NCBI GenBank assembly: GCA_002405445.1
Contig: DHLV01000032.1
Coordinates: 1 to 17,438, forward strand
Source of the DNA: Flammeovirgaceae bacterium UBA4659
GTDB lineage: Bacteria; Bacteroidota; Bacteroidia; Cytophagales; Cyclobacteriaceae
Length of the DNA stretch: 17,438 nt
Reading direction: 5' to 3'
Shown here: positions 1 to 7,088 of the stretch, in pieces
Layout: every line of letters begins with the position of its first letter
Numbering within the stretch: position 1 is the first letter of the stretch
The notes under the pieces: model-generated
The model's database searches: none
What the model was told of the DNA's origin: nothing
What the model saw: only the letters and a program-made list of their open reading frames with translations
Position numbers and translations under genes: made by a program

Positions 1-972
1 ATAACTTGTCTCATGGATAAGCCTATAGTACCCTGCATCACGTTCCAATTCGTTCAAAAAACTCTGTGCTTTGTCTGCCTTTATCACGCTCTTAATGGTT
101 TTAAAGAGTTCTTTTAGAGTAACGTAATTGTACTTTGAAAGCCAAAGATGATGTAAGAAATTGTCAATTTGTAAATCGGAGGACGATTCGGTAATAATTT
201 TGAGAATTTTTTGCCACTGAAGTTTGGCGGAATCATTTTGAGGGTTTGCATCCCTGATATGCTTTGTAAAGAAATTTCTCAGTAAATCAGACACATTCAG
301 ATCCTTACCTCGCGTATTAAGTGTTTCAAAAATAACATAGGCATCATCTTCATCGGTAACATCCACGAGGATTAGTTTAAGCGAAAGGATTTTTTCTCTA
401 ATGTTAAGCAATTGTTTTTCGATCTCCGACTTTTTCGAGTCTTCAATTAGATTAATATTAGCCTTTACAGGCGCAATGACCTCCTCGATATAGCTTTTAA
501 GAACACCGTATGCAGACTGAATATTTTCCTCCTCTGGGCCAACGTCAAGTTTCAGCTCACTTGATCCAAATTTCAAGATTTTATTTTGAAAATATGGATA
601 TGAAGACTCGGTACTAAGCACATACCGTTTGTTGTTATCTTCATCGGTCTTCTCAATTAGGTTTTGTGCTCCATTAGCAAGATTTGAAAAACCTTCTTCT
701 AAAAAGACATCCCGCAGAGCACTTAGGGTAATTGCTATGGTAGTCATGCGTTGCTGTCCATCAACAATATTTATAACCCCATCTTTATCTGGGTAAACAA
801 CCATGGATCCGATGAAATAATCCGAATTCTTGCTATTATCTCCGACCGTATCACTCCAAAAATCTTCGATGTTATCTTTGTCCCATGAATATGGCCTTTG
901 AAACCTAGGTATTTTATAAAAATTTGATGCCAGAACTTCTTTGACCGTTCTATCGATTGAGCGTATTTTCAT
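1..972 (-). CDS. DUF262 family protein (GmrSD-like), C-terminus cut by window edge
   Basis: The frame reads from ATG at 972 down to base 1 with no stop, giving 324 codons; the 3' part lies outside the window. Hallmarks of DUF262 are visible: IPRFQRPYSW at residues 21-30, the IVDGQQRMTT nucleotide-binding/nuclease-like motif at 69-78 (DGQQR at 71-75), and FETLNTRGKDL near the middle (plus-strand ~300-340). DUF262 proteins are relatives of the ParB/sulfiredoxin fold. Many, such as GmrS/GmrD and BrxU, act in phage defence as NTP-dependent nucleases, usually with a C-terminal DUF1524 HNH nuclease domain that would lie beyond the left edge. Whether this copy has that domain cannot be seen. A divergent gene starts at 1085, leaving a 112-bp shared upstream region. 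The family call is firm; a defence role is inference from the family. Confidence 0.9.
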   Translation of the reverse strand, partial: MKIRSIDRTVKEVLASNFYKIPRFQRPYSWDKDNIEDFWSDTVGDNSKNSDYFIGSMVVYPDKDGVINIVDGQQRMTTIAITLSALRDVFLEEGFSNLANGAQNLIEKTDEDNNKRYVLSTESSYPYFQNKILKFGSSELKLDVGPEEENIQSAYGVLKSYIEEVIAPVKANINLIEDSKKSEIEKQLLNIREKILSLKLILVDVTDEDDAYVIFETLNTRGKDLNVSDLLRNFFTKHIRDANPQNDSAKLQWQKILKIITESSSDLQIDNFLHHLWLSKYNYVTLKELFKTIKSVIKADKAQSFLNELERDAGYYRLIHETSY

Positions 973-1084
973 TTTGATACTTTGTTTTAGGCATTTTTAT
1001 ACCGAATATACTGCATTTTACGTGCATTGCAGATTAGATTGAACCTTCACGGATTACCGCATGAATTCGTAACAAAGAAACTAA

Positions 1085-1954
1085 GTGTTTGTAGACGACT
1101 TTTCCCACTCAAATTGGAAATCCTCCGGCCGGTACTTTCAATACCGAGGACATTCCGTTTTTTATAAGACAGAAGGTTCGGGCATACCATTGTTGCTCTT
1201 ACACGGATTCCCGACATCGTCATGGGATTGGTCTTCACTATGGGCTGCACTCAAAGACAAATACCAATTGATTGCACTCGATTTTATTGGCTTTGGCTTA
1301 TCTGATAAGCCGCGCCATTATGCATATAGTTTGCAAGACCAAGCGGAGTTGACCGAACAACTTTTGAAACACCTGGGGATTTCTCGGTATCATGTCATGG
1401 CACACGACATTGGCGACTCTGTAGCACAAGAGCTGTTGGCACGGCAGTTTGATCGTAAATCGAACCCAATCTTATCTTGCTGTTTTTTGAATGGCGGGCT
1501 GTTTCCGGAAACACACCGCCCTACGCGCGCGCAAAAATTGTTGCTCGGCCCATTTGGCTTTTTAATATCGCGATTGTTCAATTATCGAGCCTTCTCAAAA
1601 TCATTTTCAATCATCTTCTTTCAACCCCCCAGTGAGGAGGAACTTCGCTGCCACTATGAGCTGATCACGTACCACAACGGGCACCGCATTGCCTACAAAC
1701 TTATTCGGTACATACTCGAGCGAAGGGTCAATCGTGAACGTTGGCTGACTGCGCTCCAACATGCAAATTGTCCATTGTTGTTGATCGATGGCGTGAGTGA
1801 TCCCGTATCTGGCGCACATATGGTAAAGCGCTACCGCGAATTGGTTCCTCAATCGTCTGTCGTTGAAATTGAAGATTGCGGTCACTATCCACAATTGGAA
1901 AAACCTGCGTTGGTGCTGCAAGCTTATTTAACGTTTCGAGGCAACCTGAAATAA
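1085..1954 (+). CDS. alpha/beta hydrolase, MEST/PEG1-like
   Basis: A 289-residue alpha/beta-hydrolase-fold enzyme. HGFP at 40-43 is the oxyanion-hole region. The nucleophile elbow is H107-D108-I109-G110-D111, with Asp rather than Ser as nucleophile, as in haloalkane dehalogenases and epoxide hydrolases. D239 (in SDP) is a candidate acid and H267 (CGHYPQLEKP) the catalytic His. From memory, the N-terminus (WKSSGRYFQYRG), HDxGDxVAQELL, the FLNGGLFPETHRP cap segment and HYPQLE match vertebrate mesoderm-specific transcript (MEST/PEG1) unusually well, so it belongs to the bacterial MEST-like branch. Substrate is unknown. No signal peptide, so cytoplasmic. The start is a GTG directly after an in-frame TAA (1082-1084); no in-frame ATG exists before M105, so GTG is the only reasonable start. 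A truncated transporter-like frame begins 4 bp after its stop. Confidence 0.88.
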   Translation: MFVDDFSHSNWKSSGRYFQYRGHSVFYKTEGSGIPLLLLHGFPTSSWDWSSLWAALKDKYQLIALDFIGFGLSDKPRHYAYSLQDQAELTEQLLKHLGISRYHVMAHDIGDSVAQELLARQFDRKSNPILSCCFLNGGLFPETHRPTRAQKLLLGPFGFLISRLFNYRAFSKSFSIIFFQPPSEEELRCHYELITYHNGHRIAYKLIRYILERRVNRERWLTALQHANCPLLLIDGVSDPVSGAHMVKRYRELVPQSSVVEIEDCGHYPQLEKPALVLQAYLTFRGNLK

Positions 1955-1958
1955 TCAA

Positions 1959-2087
1959 ATGTCAAGACACCGCGTAAAACTATCGATTATTGTTATCGCG
2001 CAGTTTCTCTGCACATCACTTTGGTTTTCCGGAAATACTAATCACATCAATTTGTCCGTAAAAAAAATACTTCCTCCTTCACTGTAG
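1959..2087 (+). pseudogene. remnant of MFS transporter, N-terminal fragment only
   Basis: A 42-codon frame starts with ATG 4 bp after the hydrolase stop. Its first ~28 residues include SIIVIAQFLCTSLWFSGN, which reads like the first transmembrane helix of a CynX/NimT-type major facilitator (typically IAQFxGTSLWFxxN). After that the similarity stops and the frame ends at TAG 2085-2087, where a full transporter would need ~400 codons. I infer that a transporter gene once followed the hydrolase in an operon and was mostly deleted, leaving the 5' end. It could instead be a genuine one-helix small protein, but the motif argues for a remnant. The resemblance is from memory. Confidence 0.45.
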
Positions 2088-2095
2088 TATTTTTT
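2062..2095. terminator. A/T-rich hairpin, possible terminator
   Basis: A perfect 10-bp inverted repeat, AAAAAATACT (2062-2071) against AGTATTTTTT (2086-2095), with a 14-nt loop. It ends in a T run on the plus strand, so it could end transcription from the hydrolase unit before the RarD-like gene, but the stem has only two G-C pairs and is weak. It overlaps the stop codon of the MFS remnant. Confidence 0.35.
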
Positions 2096-2136
2096 CAACA
2101 AAGCAATTTCTTTTTTGCTATCTAGCGGCCGGATTT

Positions 2137-3027
2137 ATGAACAAGCACTACGTTTCTGCCATCGCGGCCTTTCTTGTTTGGGGTTTCTTCCCTTTGGTTT
2201 TGCGCACGGTAGGCGCACACCCCGCAGGTGAAATTCTATATTTTCGTATCCTGTTTTCACTCGGCATTTTGATAGTCATTCTTGCTGCATTCATGCGGAA
2301 AAAAACGGGTGAAAATATTGCGCTATTCAAGTCACTCAAGGCAAAAGCCAAAACGAGTACGATTGTACTCACGTTGTTAGGCGGTGTTTTACTCACAGTT
2401 AACTGGTTGATTTTTATTTACGTGGTAAATGCCGTCAACGTCAAAACTGCATCGTTCTCATACTTGATCTGCCCCGTCATCACGGCCGGGCTGGGCTACC
2501 TACTACTCCGAGAAAAATTAACTACCATTCAATGGCTTTCTATTTTGCTGTGCGCCATTAGCTGTGTGCTCATGGGTATCAACAATGTGCAGGAATTATG
2601 GTACAGCCTGCTGATTGCCTTCTCGTATGCTTTGTACCTGGTTACCCAACGCAAAAACCAGGGCTTCAACCGATTGATGGTGTTGGCGGTGCAAGTGGCC
2701 TTCGCTTTTTTGATAATGAATCTTTTCTTCGGTCAATTGGTTGGCTCAGTCACGGCAGACTATTCGTTTTTCGGAATCGTGTTTTGCATCGCACTTTTTT
2801 TTACAGTGCTGCCGCTATTCCTCAATTTGTACGCGCTCAACAAAATTGATGCGGCCACCATCGGAATTCTGATGTACATCAATCCACTGATCAACTTTAC
2901 GCTAGCGTTTTTGGTTCTTCACGAAACGGCCTCGCTTACCCAGCAAGTAGGATATGCAATAATAGCCATTGCATTGGTGCTTTTTAATATCCCAGTTTTT
3001 AAAAGGGTCGTTTCTACACCGCATTAG
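2137..3027 (+). CDS. rarD: RarD-like EamA/DMT-superfamily permease
   Basis: A 296-residue protein, nearly all hydrophobic, compatible with ten transmembrane helices in two EamA repeats; length is normal for the family. The opening YVSAIAAFLVWGFFPL, then AGEILYFRILFS, and NWLIFIYVVN followed by a YLxxP segment correspond to the RarD pattern (AxxxWGxxPxY, ADExxxxRxxWS, NWxxFIWAVN). RarD proteins are inner-membrane permeases of the drug/metabolite transporter superfamily. Their substrate is poorly defined, though the name comes from chloramphenicol sensitivity. Start ATG 2137 fits the expected N-terminus. No convincing promoter of the TAnnTTTG type was seen upstream. The stop is followed after 7 bp by the first of two palindromes that precede the Fic gene. 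Confidence 0.85.
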   Translation: MNKHYVSAIAAFLVWGFFPLVLRTVGAHPAGEILYFRILFSLGILIVILAAFMRKKTGENIALFKSLKAKAKTSTIVLTLLGGVLLTVNWLIFIYVVNAVNVKTASFSYLICPVITAGLGYLLLREKLTTIQWLSILLCAISCVLMGINNVQELWYSLLIAFSYALYLVTQRKNQGFNRLMVLAVQVAFAFLIMNLFFGQLVGSVTADYSFFGIVFCIALFFTVLPLFLNLYALNKIDAATIGILMYINPLINFTLAFLVLHETASLTQQVGYAIIAIALVLFNIPVFKRVVSTPH

Positions 3028-3029
3028 GT

Positions 3030-3062
3030 AAATCTCCTAATTTTGCAATAATTAGGAGATTT
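3030..3062. promoter_or_regulatory. dyad operator 1 upstream of Fic gene (may also act as rarD terminator)
   Basis: A perfect 13-bp inverted repeat (3030-3042 and 3050-3062) around a 7-nt loop. Its core, TCCTAATT-N7-AATTAGGA (3035-3057), recurs with the same 7-bp spacing at 3086-3108. The recurrence with identical geometry is what suggests a protein-binding operator rather than a chance hairpin. As RNA the same sequence folds into a stem ending in TTT just after the rarD stop, so a terminator function is also possible. Confidence 0.6.
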
Positions 3063-3075
3063 CATTACGTTCACT

Positions 3076-3083
3076 TACCTTTG
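3076..3083 (+). promoter_or_regulatory. putative -7 promoter element TACCTTTG for Fic gene
   Basis: TACCTTTG fits the Bacteroidota -7 consensus TAnnTTTG. It sits exactly between the two dyads. Transcription would start near 3090, inside or next to operator 2, leaving a leader of only ~25 nt. No good -33 TTTG lies at the usual ~20-bp distance (the nearest, 3042-3045, is 30 bp away inside operator 1), which fits an imperfect or regulated promoter. Confidence 0.45.
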
Positions 3084-3085
3084 AT

Positions 3086-3114
3086 TCCTAATTTATCCCC
3101 AATTAGGAGGTCCT
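3086..3114. promoter_or_regulatory. dyad operator 2 overlapping Fic ribosome-binding site
   Basis: TCCTAATT (3086-3093), 7-nt spacer, AATTAGGA (3101-3108): the same dyad as at 3035-3057, with centres 51 bp apart. The right arm runs into AGGAGG (3105-3110), a strong Shine-Dalgarno sequence 4 bp before ATG 3115, unusual in this phylum. Binding here would cover the transcription start. If the arms pair in the mRNA instead, they would mask the ribosome-binding site. Confidence 0.6.
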
Positions 3115-4449
3115 ATGAAAACCCTTGAAAAGCCACCTGCGTACGAACTTACTCATGAAGTCATTGAATTGAGTACTCAATACTTGTCACGACCTGATGT
3201 GAAGAACTTCCTTAAAAAAATTGAAGACGAATACCTCTATTGGGACAAAGTAAAATACCTGCCGCTGCCAAATGGAATTTCACCACAAAATATCTGGTTG
3301 GTGACGAAGTTCAACCGGGAGTTAAAAAATCATGTCTTTTTTATTGGGAACGATTCTTTTTCCTTTTCACCAACCACTAAAATTCAACGGCAGCTGCACG
3401 AATTCGATAAGCGCTACGGATCTCCCCTATTCGGAAAACCACTGGACGATGTAGCAAAGAAGAGATATTTAAACAGTTCTCTAATGGAAGAAGCAATTGC
3501 GAGCAGTCAAATTGAAGGTGCCGTGACCACGCGAATTGTGGCTAAAGAAATGCTTCGTCAACAACGAGAACCAAGAAATCAATCGGAGCGGATGATTAGA
3601 AATAATTATATCACCATTCAACGAATTCGTGAGTTAAAAGACGAAAACCTAAGTACGGAACTCCTGCTGGAAATCCAAAAACTGATTACAGACAGAACTC
3701 AGAAGGATGAAGTGAATGTGGGTCACTTTCGAACAACCGATGATGTTGTGGTTGTAGACGCGTCCGACAATGAGATTGCTTATCGGCCGCCACCTTGTCG
3801 TGAACTAAAAAAATTCGTGAATGATTTGTGCGGTTTTTTTAATGAGGACCCTACGAGTTATTTTATACATCCAATCATAAAGGCATCAATCATTCATTTT
3901 TTGGTTGGATACATTCACCCGTTTGCGGACGGAAATGGACGAACAGCTAGGGCACTATTTTATTGGTATCTTTTAAAACATGGCTATTGGTTGACGGAGT
4001 ACTTGTCTATCTCAAGTATTATTTTGAAGACGAGAATCCAATATGCCAAAGCCTATTTGTATACAGAAACAGATGGACATGACCTAAATTATTTCATTTA
4101 TTATCAGATTAAGGTATTACAAGATGCATATGAGAATCTTGAAAAGTATTTGCACCGCAAAGAGGCAGACAAACTGGCTTCATATGCCTTACTCACTAGG
4201 GGAGGAATCAACGAGCGTCAAGCAATCATTATTCAACAATTGACGGATCACCCAACTAAAATACTTACAGTTAAAGAAGTTGAAACAATCTTTGGGATCT
4301 CAAATCAATCCGCCCGAACGGATTTACAACAGTTAGAATCGCAAGGATGGCTTGTTTCGTCTTTCGTTAACAAAAAGAAGCAAATTTTTGGTAAGTCAGA
4401 AAAATTTGAAAGACTTTTAAGTGGGCGACCTAAAACTAGTGGTAGCTAG
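3115..4449 (+). CDS. Fic family protein with C-terminal winged helix
   Basis: A 444-residue Fic-domain protein. The active-site loop HPFADGNGRTAR starts at His268 and matches HPFx[D/E]GNGRxxR, so it should be competent for AMP transfer (or other nucleotide transfer) to a protein hydroxyl. The auto-inhibitory motif [S/T]xxxE[G/N] is intact as S130-SQI-E134-G135, N-terminal to the Fic core, making this class II (self-inhibited, possibly bifunctional AMPylator/de-AMPylator). Residues ~385-415 (TVKEVETIFGISNQSARTDL) form a helix-turn-helix/winged-helix domain, as in SoFic-type proteins. The target is unknown. ATG 3115 has a strong Shine-Dalgarno sequence. The C-terminal DNA-binding domain and the two dyads directly upstream suggest autoregulation (inference). 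No separate toxin or antitoxin partner gene is adjacent. It converges on an OmpA-domain gene with 22 bp between stops. Confidence 0.93.
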   Translation: MKTLEKPPAYELTHEVIELSTQYLSRPDVKNFLKKIEDEYLYWDKVKYLPLPNGISPQNIWLVTKFNRELKNHVFFIGNDSFSFSPTTKIQRQLHEFDKRYGSPLFGKPLDDVAKKRYLNSSLMEEAIASSQIEGAVTTRIVAKEMLRQQREPRNQSERMIRNNYITIQRIRELKDENLSTELLLEIQKLITDRTQKDEVNVGHFRTTDDVVVVDASDNEIAYRPPPCRELKKFVNDLCGFFNEDPTSYFIHPIIKASIIHFLVGYIHPFADGNGRTARALFYWYLLKHGYWLTEYLSISSIILKTRIQYAKAYLYTETDGHDLNYFIYYQIKVLQDAYENLEKYLHRKEADKLASYALLTRGGINERQAIIIQQLTDHPTKILTVKEVETIFGISNQSARTDLQQLESQGWLVSSFVNKKKQIFGKSEKFERLLSGRPKTSGS

Positions 4450-4471
4450 TCTTCCGAATTGCTTCGTCTAC

Positions 4472-5305
4472 TTATATCTTCACCAACTCCACTCTTCTAT
4501 TCATTTTTCTGCCCTCCTCGGTATCGTTGGTTGAAACTGGGCTAAGGGAGGCTACCCCTTTTGGCATCATTTGATTGGCCGCAACTGCATACTTAGTCAC
4601 CAATTCATTTACAACTGCATTGGCGCGATCGAGCGAAAGTTTCATATTACTTTCCAAATTCCCTTGGTTGTCGGTGTGGCCGACAATATAGACTTTTAGT
4701 GCGGGTTCTTTTTTCAACATCGCGGCAATTTGCTCAAGCGCTTGCTTCGACTCTGTTTTGATAGTAGCCAAGCCAGTATCGAACAAAATGTACAAAGCAA
4801 TGTGTCCGGTCGCCTTGATGTTGGCAGAAATATCGGCTGCTGAAATCACTTGCTCCATCAGCGATTTTTCAACAATCGTCACCATGTAAGAGTCGGTTTC
4901 TTCAGTCGAGCCATTTCCATACCAACCCGACACTTGCACCCAGATTTCGCTGGCGGCATTCTTCACCTGACCCCAATACCAACTGTTTTCGAAGTGCTCA
5001 GATGCTGGTTTCAACTTCTTGAGAGCAGCCTGATAATTTAGGGCGACAAAACTTGCACTAGCTCCTTTTTCGTTTTCCTTTCGCACATATTCAATCACGG
5101 TCTTCTTGCCGCTCACTTCCACTTCTACACCCGTTCTTGTTCTCATGATGGCGACATCAAAAGGGGTTGACTCATATTTGCCGATGTAATAGCCCGGTAC
5201 GCGTGTAGGAAAAAGCGGATGATCAGATGACCCTTCGATATCGGCTTGGCACATAGATACGTGGCAAACAGCTACCAAGATCATGAGAGTAAAACATCTT
5301 TTCAT
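4472..5305 (-). CDS. exported OmpA-domain protein with DUF4892-like N-terminal part
   Basis: A 277-residue protein starting at ATG 5305, chosen over an upstream ATG at 5329 because MKRCFTLMILVAVCHVSMCQA is a normal signal peptide beginning there. The mature N-terminus, with GSSDHPLFPTRVPGYYIGKY, and the next ~130 residues recall the DUF4892 module found before OmpA domains in Gram-negative proteins (resemblance from memory). The last ~110 residues are an OmpA C-terminal peptidoglycan-binding domain: LFDTG start, VGHTDNQG and NRRVELV. A periplasmic, outer-membrane-linked protein that holds the murein layer is expected. It has no lipobox and no visible beta-barrel, so it is probably soluble periplasmic. 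It is a single gene, convergent with the Fic gene. Confidence 0.87.
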   Translation of the reverse strand: MKRCFTLMILVAVCHVSMCQADIEGSSDHPLFPTRVPGYYIGKYESTPFDVAIMRTRTGVEVEVSGKKTVIEYVRKENEKGASASFVALNYQAALKKLKPASEHFENSWYWGQVKNAASEIWVQVSGWYGNGSTEETDSYMVTIVEKSLMEQVISAADISANIKATGHIALYILFDTGLATIKTESKQALEQIAAMLKKEPALKVYIVGHTDNQGNLESNMKLSLDRANAVVNELVTKYAVAANQMMPKGVASLSPVSTNDTEEGRKMNRRVELVKI

Positions 5306-5415
5306 AAAAGTGAAATTTACTTGAGTCAAAGTAAAACAAAATAAATCATTTCAATCGCTTGCGTTCAACTTTACAAAATTTACGCTGATCGTGCAATATT
5401 ATTCTTGAGGCAATA

Positions 5416-5447
5416 TTGAGGTTTTAAGCCGGCTGTTCGTATATTTG
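5416..5447 (+). promoter_or_regulatory. Bacteroidota-type promoter, TTG-N21-TATATTTG
   Basis: TATATTTG at 5440-5447 is an exact match to TAnnTTTG, with TTG at 5416-5418, 21 bp upstream, close to the usual -33 spacing. Transcription would start near 5454. It points into the small frame at 5479 and, 529 bp further on, the efflux operon. It is the best -33/-7 pair I found in the window. Confidence 0.55.
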
Positions 5448-5478
5448 TTTTCTTAACATAGTTGTTTACTATTTCGCG

Positions 5479-5877
5479 TTGCAATCAACAAGAATCCACA
5501 TCGTCAGAAGCGTATTAGCATTCGAACTCATTTGGTTGCTTTTCAATTTCTTTGCAGCGAATGTGTACGAATCGGATAACGGTTTAACACAACATACGAG
5601 TGTTGTTTCCCTACAAGGAAGTAAAGCTACTTTTATTAGTGGCTTATCACGTTCCGGGTGGGCATTGGGTATGCCCGAAGAGATTTTTGAAGTATCACAG
5701 GAAAAAGAAGAAGAAGACACTGGTTCAAAGAAAGGATTCCACTTCAGTACTGTCATCCCTTCGTATGCCTACCGCTGCGTGGCAGGCAGCAATCTCAGCG
5801 GCACGGTGATTCTTAGAGCCAGCACTCCCTTTCAAATGGCGAAGGCATACCTCTCCCTGAGGGTATTCAGGCTATAG
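5479..5877 (+). CDS. small protein of unknown function, TTG start
   Basis: A 132-residue frame preceding the RND efflux genes; I do not recognise it. The N-terminal third holds a hydrophobic segment (SVLAFELIWLLFNFFAANVY) that could be a signal or membrane helix. The middle has an acidic/basic stretch, SQEKEEEDTGSKKGF, and the C-terminus ends in LSLRVFRL. No ATG is available; TTG at 5479 is the best codon, 25 bp after the predicted transcription start, and no Shine-Dalgarno is visible. In-frame stop TAA at 5425-5427 limits the 5' end. For: a promoter directly upstream and a protein-like composition. Against: other frames here are also open for 70-95 codons. The stop lies within the palindrome GGCTATAGCC (5870-5879). 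It may be a leader or accessory protein of the efflux operon (inference). Confidence 0.5.
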   Translation: MQSTRIHIVRSVLAFELIWLLFNFFAANVYESDNGLTQHTSVVSLQGSKATFISGLSRSGWALGMPEEIFEVSQEKEEEDTGSKKGFHFSTVIPSYAYRCVAGSNLSGTVILRASTPFQMAKAYLSLRVFRL

Positions 5878-5975
5878 CCACTGCTGGATTTCCTTGGCAA
5901 CGGTAAACCGTACTCTGGTTTCCCCGCGCGATTTTCGTAAAAGACCAAAACTTACTGTTTCTAAAATTTTAATGA

Positions 5976-7070
5976 ATGATCACTATGAGAATGTTCACAT
6001 TGATAGTAGGCCTGTGTACTACGCTGATATTCGTTGGTTGCTCTTCGCGGAATGAAGACGAAACCGAGGAGTTCAAGTTCACCGCCACCAGCCCTCTCAG
6101 GCAGGACACTACCGTTACACAAGTATATGTTTGCCAGATCAGGGCAATCCAACATATTGAATTGCGCGCACTCGAACGCGGATACCTTCAAAGCATTTTT
6201 GTAGATGAAGGTAGATTTGTGCGTAAAGGGCAGGCTATGTTTCAAATTATGCCGCTGCTCTACCAGGCAGAGCTGCAAAAAGCAGAAGCGGAAGCAAAGT
6301 TTGCAGAAATTGAATACCTCAACACCAAGCAACTGGCTGACAGCAACGTAGTGTCTAAAAATGAACTGGCGCTTTCAAAAGCAAAGTTGGATAAGGCAAA
6401 GGCAGAGTTGTCGCTGGCACAGGTGCATTTGGGATTCACAAAAATCAGCGCCCCTTTTGACGGCATTATGGATCGATTTCAGGTGCGGTTGGGCAGTTTG
6501 GTGAATGAGGGCGATTTGCTCACCACGCTTTCCGACAACAGCGAAATGTGGGTTTATTTTAACGTACCCGAAGCTGAATACCTCAACTACAAAACACATT
6601 TGAGAAAAGATAGTTTGATGCGTGTACGGCTCCAAATGGCAAACAACCAAATCTTTGAATACCCCGGGGTTGTAAAAACAATTGAAGCAGACTTTAACAA
6701 CGAAACAGGTAACATCGCATTTCGGGCAACATTTCCAAATCCCAAAGGCCTGCTGCGCCATGGCGAAACGGGTAATGTACTGGCCACGTCTGTCATCAAA
6801 AACGCGTTGATTATACCGCAAAAATCAACCTTTGAAGTGCTCGAAAAAAAATATGTTTTCGTGGTTGACAAAGACAATATTGTTCACCAAAGAGAAATCA
6901 CCATTGGAGCGGAACTACCGGATCTGTATGTGATTTCGAGTGGCATCAATGAAACAGACCGCATTATGCTGGAGGGTATTCGCAAGGTAAGAGACAACGA
7001 TAAGATTGTAGAGTACAAATATGAAGATCCGAAAACAGTATTGCCACGCCTCAAAGTGTATGTTGAATAA
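5976..7070 (+). CDS. RND efflux periplasmic adaptor (membrane fusion protein), lipoprotein
   Basis: A 364-residue AcrA/MexA-type adaptor linking an inner-membrane RND pump to an outer-membrane channel. The N-terminus is a lipoprotein signal ending FVGC, with Cys22 as the lipidation site; ATGs at residues 4 and 6 are alternative starts. After it come a barrel-sandwich (lipoyl-like) half with GYLQSIFVDEGRFVRKGQ (~69-86), and a short alpha-helical hairpin (~96-150, rich in Ala/Lys/Glu). The second lipoyl half, FTKISAPFDGIMDR, follows at ~154-167, then beta-barrel and membrane-proximal domains. It is first of the three structural genes and lies 18 bp upstream of the pump. The length is normal. 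No TetR- or AraC-type regulator gene is adjacent; the substrate cannot be told from sequence. Confidence 0.93.
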   Translation: MITMRMFTLIVGLCTTLIFVGCSSRNEDETEEFKFTATSPLRQDTTVTQVYVCQIRAIQHIELRALERGYLQSIFVDEGRFVRKGQAMFQIMPLLYQAELQKAEAEAKFAEIEYLNTKQLADSNVVSKNELALSKAKLDKAKAELSLAQVHLGFTKISAPFDGIMDRFQVRLGSLVNEGDLLTTLSDNSEMWVYFNVPEAEYLNYKTHLRKDSLMRVRLQMANNQIFEYPGVVKTIEADFNNETGNIAFRATFPNPKGLLRHGETGNVLATSVIKNALIIPQKSTFEVLEKKYVFVVDKDNIVHQREITIGAELPDLYVISSGINETDRIMLEGIRKVRDNDKIVEYKYEDPKTVLPRLKVYVE

Positions 7071-7088
7071 CTGCTAAATAGAAGAAAA

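Noticed and set aside
1607..1921. 104-codon minus-strand frame inside the MEST-like gene
   Set aside because: It lies wholly opposite a gene with clear catalytic motifs and shows no recognisable domain.
5306..5329. Upstream ATG at 5329 for the OmpA-domain gene
   Set aside because: It would put eight polar residues before a well-formed signal peptide; ATG 5305 fits better.
5600..5809. 69-codon plus frame with ATG inside the small ORF before the efflux genes
   Set aside because: It is shorter, lysine-rich from out-of-frame reading, and not positioned relative to the promoter as well as the TTG-start frame.
5878..5975. Short inverted repeat AAACC-N7-GGTTT before the adaptor gene
   Set aside because: A 5-bp stem is expected by chance, and no promoter or T run accompanies it.
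6375..6821. 148-codon minus-strand frame inside the adaptor gene
   Set aside because: It is antisense to the hairpin and lipoyl domains of a well-identified protein; its length is explained by codon bias on the coding strand.
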